Assembly (NCBI GenBank): GCA_963709525.1 | Contig: CAVPXB010000016.1 | Location: 1-64,000 of the forward strand | Length of the DNA: 64,000 nt | DNA from: CAIWHR01 sp963709525 | GTDB taxonomy: Bacteria > Pseudomonadota > Gammaproteobacteria > Burkholderiales > Casimicrobiaceae | Direction: 5' to 3' | Part shown: positions 56,913-64,000 of the stretch, piece by piece | Layout of the letters: every line of letters starts with the position of its first letter | Position numbering within the stretch: the stretch's first letter is position 1 | Translations under genes and position numbers: made by a program | The notes under the pieces: generated by a model | Databases searched by the model: none | What the model was told of the DNA's origin: nothing | Seen by the model: only the letters and a program-made list of their open reading frames with translations

Positions 56913-57952
56913 CCGAGCTGGCCCAATCGGGCGCGACGTCGGTCAGTGCATGTCGGGTGTGGCCGGCAAAACCGGTGACGGAGGTGGCGGAAAACAGCGC
57001 ATCGAGGATCGCCTGCTCGGTGACGTCGGCGGCGGCGCGGAACAGCGTCTCCAGCTCGGACTCGACCAGGCAGCGCCGCGATGAGCACGCTGCCGACCGC
57101 GACGTGGGGGACGCGCTCGGCGGTGGAGAAGGCAAGGACGATGTCGCCGCTGCCGTGACCGTAATAGGAGCCGGTGCGGGCGATGCCGGCGGCGCCGCGC
57201 GTCGCGATGCGCCGCAACTGCCGATGGTCGAGCGGCGCGTCGATCGGCCAGCACGACGATCACCGAGCCCTGGTCACGCTGCGGAGCGTGACCTTCCAGC
57301 CGTGCGGCCAGCGCCGGGCCGATTCGCCTGCCGGCGAGGGTCAGGCTTTCGAGCTTGCCGAAATTCGCCAGCACCAGCGCGCCGATCATGCCGGTGCGGC
57401 GGTCGGTGTCGAGCCGGCGCGACGCGGTGCCGATGCCGCCCTTCAAGCCGAAGCACGACATGCCCCGGCCCGCGCCCACCGACCCGCGCTCGAACTCCGG
57501 CGCGATCGCCGCCAGTGCCGTGTCGTAGTCGCGCTCGGTGACGGCGAGCGCCTGCATGTCCGACAGCCAGCGCGTCGCTGCATTCGAAGACCAGCGGATT
57601 GACCGAGGTTGTCGTCCGCGCAATGCCGGGATTGGCGGCGATGGCCGAGCGGATCTGCGCGGTGGCGACGGTGCCGACCGAGAAGGTGTTGGTCAGCGCG
57701 ATCGGCGTTTCCAGCACGCCGAGTTCGTTGAGCTGGATCAGGCCCACGCTCTTGCCGAAACCGTTGATGATGACCGCGGCGGCGGGAGCCTTCTGCAGGA
57801 ACGGATCGGCGAGGTGCGGAGAGACGACGGTGACGCCCGTCTGCAGCGGGCCGGTGGCGATCGTGCAATGGCCGACGGTGACGCCAGGCACGTCGCTGAT
57901 CGGCTTGCCGGGGACCGGCGGGGAAGTCTCCGATGTGCGGGACAGGGTTCAT
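56909..57952 (-). CDS. P1-family (DmpA/S58) peptidase in the gsi operon, frame broken
   Basis: Self-processing aminopeptidase/amidase family of N-terminal nucleophile type. Recognisable blocks: 'ISDVPGVTVGHCTIATGPLQ', 'VVSPHLADPFLQKAPAAAVI', 'INGFGKSVGLIQLNELGVLE', 'TPIALTNTFSVGTVA', 'FERGSVGAGRGMSCFGLKGG' with 'IGTASR' at the expected autocleavage region, and a tail 'GSGDIVLAFSTAERVPHV', 'EQAILDALFSATSVTGFAGH'. Indels lie near 57918, 57580, 57240 and 57080. The ATG at 57952 overlaps the gsiD TGA (ATGA) and the stop at 56909 overlaps the rlmM ATG. In E. coli the gsi operon instead carries iaaA, another N-terminal nucleophile peptidase, so a peptide-trimming role after import is plausible. Confidence 0.83.
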
Positions 57953-58854
57953 TTCTGGTCGATCTTGGGGTCGAGGGCGTCGCGCAGGCCGTCGCCCAGC
58001 AGGTTGAAGGCCAGCACGGTGACGAAGATCGCCAGCGCCGGAAAGATCGCCACGTGCGGCGCCGTCATCATGTCGGCGCGCGCCTCGTTGAGCATCGCGC
58101 CCCATTCGGGCGTCGGGCGGCTGCGCGCCCATGCCGAGGAAGGACAGCGCCGCAGCGGTGATGATCGAGGTGCCGATGCGCATCGAGAAATAGACGACGA
58201 CCGCCGACACCGTGCCGGGGAACACGTGTCGCAGGATGATCGTCGCGTCGGAGGCGCCGATGCTGCGCGCCGCCTCGATGTAGGTGAGGTGCTTCAGCGA
58301 CAGCGTGTTGCCGCGGACCAGTCGCGCGAAGGTCGGAATGCTGAACACCGACACGGCGATGATGACGTTGGCCATGCCGCTGCCCAGGATGGCGACGATG
58401 CCGATCGCGAGCAGGATGCCGGGAAACGCGAACAGCACGTCGCACAGCCGCATGATCGCGCGGTCCCACCAGCCTTCGTAATAGCCGGCGACGAGGCCCA
58501 GCACCGTGCCGATGAACGGCGCCGACGGCGACGGAAACGAAGCCGGCGGTCAGCGAGATGCGCGCGCCCATCACGATGCGGCTGAAGATGTCGCGCCCGA
58601 GCGGATCGACGCCGAACCAGTGCTGCCACGACGGGCGGCGCATTGAGCGGTCGTAGTCGAAGAAATTCTCGGCATCGAAGGGGACGATCGCCGGCGCGAG
58701 GACGGCCAGCAGCGACAAGCAGCAGCACGAACGCGCCGGCGGCGAGCGCGACGTGCTGGCGGCGGAACTTGCGCCAGAACTCGCTCCACGGCGTTCGGAC
58801 GCGCTCGGTTGCGGCGGAGGCGGTGGCGGCGATCGGGGGGAGGTCGCAGGCCAT
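57949..58854 (-). CDS. gsiD: Glutathione/oligopeptide ABC permease GsiD-like, frame broken
   Basis: DppC/GsiD-type permease of about 300 residues. It opens 'MACDLPPIAATASAATERVR', 'TPWSEFWRKFRRQHVALAAG'; then 'AENFFDYDRSMRRPSWQHWF', 'GVDPLGRDIFSRIVMGARIS', 'GLVAGYYEGWWDRAIMRLCD', 'FAFPGILLAIGIVAILGSGM'. The EAA-type loop is 'YIEAARSIGASDATIILRHV'. It ends at the TGA at 57949. Breaks lie near 58690, 58525 and 58110. Its ATG (58854) overlaps the gsiC stop (TGATG), and its stop overlaps the P1 peptidase ATG. Confidence 0.88.
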
Positions 58855-59781
58855 CAGCGATACCTGATCGTCGGGATTGATGAGCCCGTAGAGGACATCC
58901 ACGATCAGGTTGATCAGGATGAACTCGAGCGAGAACAGCAGCACCAGCGCCTGGATCACCGGATAGTCGCGCATGCCGACCGCATCGACCAGCAGGCGGC
59001 CGATGCCCGGCCAGTTGAACACGACCTCGACGACGATCGAGCCGCCGAGCAGGAAGCCGAATTGCAGGCCCATCATCGTGACCACGGGGATCAGAGCGTT
59101 GCGCAGGCCGTGCTTGGCGACACCGCGTTCTCGGGCAGTCCCTTGGCGCGCGCGGTGCGGATGTAGTCTTCCTGCAGGATGTCGACGAACGACGAGCGCG
59201 TGAAGCGCGCCATGATCGCCGCCACCGCCGCGCCCAGCGTCACCGACGGCAGGATGTAGTGCCGCCAGCGTGTCGGCGCCGACGGTGGGCAGCCAGTTGA
59301 GTTGCACGGCGAAGATCTCCATCAGCACCATCCCCAGCGCGAATGCCGGGAACGAGATGCCCGACACGGCGAGCGTCATGCCCGACGCGATCGGGCCAGC
59401 GATTGCGCCAGACGGCCGAGAGGACGCCGATCGTCCATGCCGACGACGACCGACCACGACATGCTGGCACACCGTCAGCCAGAACGTCGGCACGAAGCGC
59501 TCGGCGATCTCGGTGCCACCGGCCGCTTGGTGCGCAGCGACCTGCCGAAGTCGCCGCGTGACGGCGCCCGCCACGAAGCGCGACGAACTGCTGCGGGCAG
59601 CGGCTTGTCGAGGCCGAGGTCCTGCCGGACGAGTTCTACCGTCTCGGGCGTTGCGTCCTGGCCCGCCGCGAGCCGCGCAGGGTCACCCGGCAGCAGGTGG
59701 ACGAGCATGAATACCAGCACCGCGACCATGCAACAGCGTCGGGATCAGGCCCAGCAGGCGCTTGGCGATGTACTGGAGCAT
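58854..59781 (-). CDS. gsiC: Glutathione/oligopeptide ABC permease GsiC-like, frame broken repeatedly
   Basis: DppB/GsiC-type permease of about 306 residues: 'MLQYIAKRLLGLIPTLL', 'VAVLVFMLVHLLPGDPARLA', 'AGQDATPETVELVRQDLGLD', 'SGMTLAVSGISFPAFALGMV', 'EIFAVQLNWLPTVGAD', 'KHGLRNALIPVVTMMGLQFG', 'FLLGGSIVVEVVFNWPGIGR', and the end 'DVLYGLINP...TIRYR'. At least six one-base breaks (about 59728, 59600, 59500, 59400, 59260, 59120, 58875) make it one of the most damaged frames in the window, although order and content are complete. Start ATG at 59781. Confidence 0.87.
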
Positions 59782-59795
59782 GCGCGTGGCAAAGC

Positions 59796-59835
59796 GGGGT
59801 CAGACACGAAACTCGCGAAAACGGTCGTCTGACCC
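59796..59835. repeat. REP-like hairpin (type 2) between gsiB and gsiC
   Basis: GGGTCAGAC (59797-59805) and GTCTGACCC (59827-59835) form a nine-base perfect stem around a 21-base loop. The GGGGTCAGA core is shared with the cluster at 46.4-46.7 kb. Its place inside the gsi operon, right after the abundant binding-protein gene, is where REP hairpins often stabilise the upstream mRNA. Confidence 0.7.
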
Positions 59836-59882
59836 TAGTCGATCGCGGCGCGCCCCGCAGTTCTGCGGGCGCGCGGACTGGT

Positions 59883-61426
59883 CTACTTGAGGCTGATCTC
59901 GGTGAAGTTGAACGAGGCGTCGGGCATCGCGTAGACGCCGGAGAGCTTCTTGTTGTTCGCCGACAGGAGCTTCTCGGTGACCAGCGGCGCCCACGGCGCG
60001 TCCTTGTAGATCGCCTCCTGCGCTTCCTTGTATAGCTTCGCCTTCTCGGCCTTGTCGGTCGTCAGCAGCGCGTTCTTGATGTCGGCATCGACGCGGTCAT
60101 TCTTGTAGTACGCGGTGTTGAACAGCCGCGGCGGCGCCGACTCGGACGCAAGCAACGGGCGCAACGCCCAGTCGGCTTCGCCGGTGGACGAAGACCAGCC
60201 CACGTAGTACAGGCGCACCGGCGCGGTCTTCGGGTCCTGCCAGCTCTCGACCTTCTCGACGCGCTGGCCGGCTTCGAGCAGCGTGATCTTGGTCTTGATG
60301 CCGACCTGCTGCAGCTGCTGCTGCAGCACCTGCGTGACCTTCTGCGCGATCGAGTGGTTGTACGCCGACCACAGTTCGGTCTCGAAGCCGTTCGGGTAAC
60401 CGGCCTCGGCCAGCAGCGCCTTCGCCTTGGCCACGTTATGCGGCCACACGCCGATCTTCACCGAGTACTCGACACCTTCCGGCACGATGGCGTCCGGCCG
60501 GGAGTTGCGTAGCCGCCGAACGCCACCTTGGCCACCGCCTCCTTGTTGATTGCGTAGTTGATCGCCTGCCGCACCTTCGGGTTGTCGAAGGGCTTTTGCA
60601 GCACGTTCATCGACATGTAGCGCTGGATGATCGACGGTGCGGCCACGACCTTGAGGTCGGCCTTGGCCTTCAGCGTGGCCGCCATCTCGGGCGGCACGGG
60701 ATACGTGAACTGCGCCTCGCCGGTCTGCATGACGGCGGCGCGCGTGTTGTTGTCAATGACCGGCTTCCAGGTGATGGTGTCGACCTTCGGCAGGCCCTTC
60801 TTCCAGTAGCTGTCGAACTTGGATACCTTCAGGTAGTCGGTGGCCTTCCACTCGACGAACTTGAACGGGCCGGTGCCGACCGGGTTGAAGGCGATGTCCT
60901 TGTTGCCATATTTCTTGAGCGCGGCCGGGCTGATCATCACTCCGCTCGGGTGGGCGAGCTGGTTGATGAACGCCGAGAACGGGGTCTTCAGCGTGATGCG
61001 CGCCGTGTAGTCGTCGATGACGTCGGTATTGGCGATGTTGCTGTAGAGTCCGTAGCGCTTCAGCTTGTTGTCGGGGTTGGTCACGCGGTCGAAGTTCGCC
61101 TTCACAGCATCGGCCTTGAAGTCGGTACCGTCGTGAAACTTGACGCCCTTCTTAAGCCTAATCGTGTACACGCGCCCGCCCGAGCTCGCGACATAGCCGT
61201 CGGCCAGCACGGGAATCAGCTTCATGTCCTTGTCGAAGCCGAACAGGCCCTCGTAGAACGACTTGGCCATCGCCTGCGACAGCGTGTCGTTGGCGTCGTA
61301 GGGGTCGGTGGTCGTGAACGTCGACGCGACTGCGAAGGTCACATCCTTGGCGGCAAAGCTCGGGGCGGAAGCCATGAGCCCCAGCACGGCGGCGGTCAAC
61401 AGCGTGGAGCGGAACAGCGGTTTCAT
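59883..61426 (-). CDS. gsiB: Glutathione-binding periplasmic protein GsiB-like, frame broken once
   Basis: SBP_bac_5-type binding protein of about 514 residues. Signal peptide 'LLTAAVLGLMASAPSFAA', then 'TTTDPYDANDTLSQAMAKSF', 'YEGLFGFDKDMKLIPVLADG', 'KFHDGTDFKADAVKANFDRV', 'PFSAFINQLAHPSGVMISPA', 'NPVGTGPFKFVEWKATDYLK', 'NNTRAAVMQTGEAQFTYPVP' and 'RYMSMNVLQKPFDNPKVRQA'. This follows E. coli GsiB closely. A break near 60500 precedes 'VPEGVEYSVKIGVWPHNVAK' and 'GWSSSTGEADWALRPLLASE'. It is flanked by the ATPase gene upstream and permease genes downstream. Confidence 0.92.
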
Positions 61427-61445
61427 CGTGGTTTCTCCTGCGTCA

Positions 61446-61470
61446 GGCTAAGAAGGCTAAGAAGGCTAAG
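61446..61470 (-). repeat. Short tandem repeat between gsiA and gsiB
   Basis: Nearly three copies of a nine-base unit (AAGGCTAAG) lie directly upstream of the gsiB start region. Copy-number change could alter the spacing between the two genes; no effect is shown. Confidence 0.7.
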
Positions 61471-61502
61471 GATTGAACGACGGGCCAAGCAAGAGGTGGA
61501 TC

Positions 61503-63398
<1,896 letters not shown>

Positions 63399-63428
63399 CG
63401 CGTGCTGGCCGAAGGACGCGCGGGCGGG

Positions 63429-64000
63429 TCAGACGTTCTCGGGTTCGGCGGCAGCGACGGGCCGCTTCATCAGCAGCGCAGGTACCGGCCGCCCGTGGCC
63501 GAAGCCCGGCCGCGCCGGACGGGTCGGGATCCGTGTTTCTCCCGTTTCCGCGTCGCTGTCCTGTTGCAGCGGCTGGTCGGGATTGAGCGCGTACGCACGC
63601 TCGCGTTCGATCCGGGGATCCTCGCGCGGCGGACGCTCGGGCCGTGCATCGTCGCGCGGCGGACGCTCGGGCCGTGCATCGTCGCGCGGCGGTCGATCCG
63701 GGCGTGGCGCCCGGGGCTCGTGCGCGGTGCGCGCTGGCCGTGCGCCGTCGTGCGCGGTGCGCGCCGGCCGTGCGCTGCGTTCCCGGTGCTCGCTGTGCTC
63801 GCGCCGGCCGCTGCCCGATGGATCGAAACCCTCCGGCGACGACGATCGGCACCGCCTTCTTCAACAGGCGCTCGACCTCGGCGAGAAGGCGCTCCTCCTC
63901 CGGGGCAACGAACGAAATCGCCTCGCCGGAAAGGCCTGCGCGCCCGGTACGGCCGATGCGGTGGATGTAGTCTTCGGGCACGTACGGCATTTCGTAGTTG
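63429..64000 (-). CDS. rhlE: DEAD-box RNA helicase (RhlE-type), C-terminal part; cut by the window edge
   Basis: Only the end of the helicase is in the window. Motif VI is clear: 'YVPEDYIHRIGRTGRAGLSG', followed by 'EAISFVAPEEERLLAEVERL' and 'LKKAVPIVVA'. After a one-base break near 63838 a basic, low-complexity tail follows ('EGFDPSGSGRREHSEHRERS') made of decapeptide repeats ('ARPERPPRDD' and 'ARPARTAHDG/EP' units encoded by 30-base tandem repeats), ending 'VPALLMKRPVAAAEPENV' at 63429. Such tails bind RNA. The N-terminal part lies beyond base 64000. gsiA starts 31 bases downstream on the same strand. Confidence 0.88.
63622..63780 (-). repeat. 30-base tandem repeats in the helicase tail
   Basis: Two sets: about 2.7 copies of a 30-base unit starting TCGCGCGGCGGACGCTCGGG at 63622, 63652 and 63682, and two copies of another 30-base unit starting TGCGCGGTGCGCGC at 63721 and 63751. 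Both keep the frame and encode decapeptide repeats rich in Arg, Pro and Asp/His. Confidence 0.85.

Noticed and set aside
63622..63780. Possible CRISPR array from 30-base repeats
   Set aside because: The repeats are directly adjacent with no spacers, keep the reading frame of the helicase, and no cas genes are present.

Overview
The window (about 66% G+C by eye) looks like chromosomal DNA of a betaproteobacterium. Support comes from the gene order lptG-lptF / pepA-holC-DUF2486, a valS further along, ispB divergent from rplU-rpmA, a Pseudomonas-type branched-chain keto acid dehydrogenase operon, a gsi-type glutathione importer and a PEP-CTERM protein. No phage, plasmid, CRISPR or rRNA genes were found. 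One tRNA (Pro, anticodon CGG) is present.

Layout. (1) 0-10 kb is accessory: a DUF1254 exoprotein, an MDR reductase, the five-heme C-terminal half of an OmcA/MtrC-type cytochrome beside an IS91-family transposase relic, a secreted protein with a broken frame, an extradiol dioxygenase, a two-domain GFA protein and a cupin. (2) 10-21 kb is a co-directional minus-strand block: a 7-TM PAS histidine kinase, a FixJ-type regulator, a lone receiver, two paralogous envelope proteins, an arylsulfatase, a small membrane protein, a DUF2092 protein, an Ala-rich exoprotein and two outer-membrane-type proteins. It reads as one signal-controlled envelope or secreted system of unknown purpose. (3) 21-28.6 kb is mixed: a bestrophin-like protein, a prepilin/PEP-CTERM hybrid, GNAT, a deleted homocysteine methyltransferase, pirin, a hotdog thioesterase, an egtD remnant and Sir2. 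(4) 28.6-45 kb is housekeeping: tRNA-Pro, ispB, rplU-rpmA with a clear sigma70 promoter and terminator, bkdAA-bkdAB-bkdB-lpdV, rlhA, metY, lptG-lptF, pepA, holC, DUF2486. (5) 45-51.4 kb is a metal-homeostasis block: Fur/Zur-like regulator, kduI, an ABC ATPase, an FtsX-type permease with a His-rich loop, DUF3299, and feoA-feoB behind a Fur-box-like palindrome. It separates DUF2486 from valS. (6) 51.5-64 kb: valS, an MFS transporter, rlmM, a DmpA-type P1 peptidase, gsiD-gsiC-gsiB-gsiA (glutathione or oligopeptide import) and the C-terminal end of an rhlE-type helicase running off the edge.

A window-wide peculiarity is that many conserved genes (bkd operon, feoB, gsiC, gsiD, rlmM, rlhA, sulfatase, histidine kinase, Sir2) are interrupted by one-base indels, often in short G or C runs, while others (pepA, lptF, lptG, metY, valS, gsiA, ispB) are intact. 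The simplest reading is an assembly with residual indel errors. I therefore give such genes as single CDS spans with the breakpoints stated, and keep 'pseudogene' for real fragments or genes with internal deletions. Two repeat classes are visible: a roughly 220-240 bp dispersed intergenic repeat (full copies near 6.3, 9.8 and 22.6 kb) and REP-like palindromes (36.2, 46.5, 51.5 and 59.8 kb).
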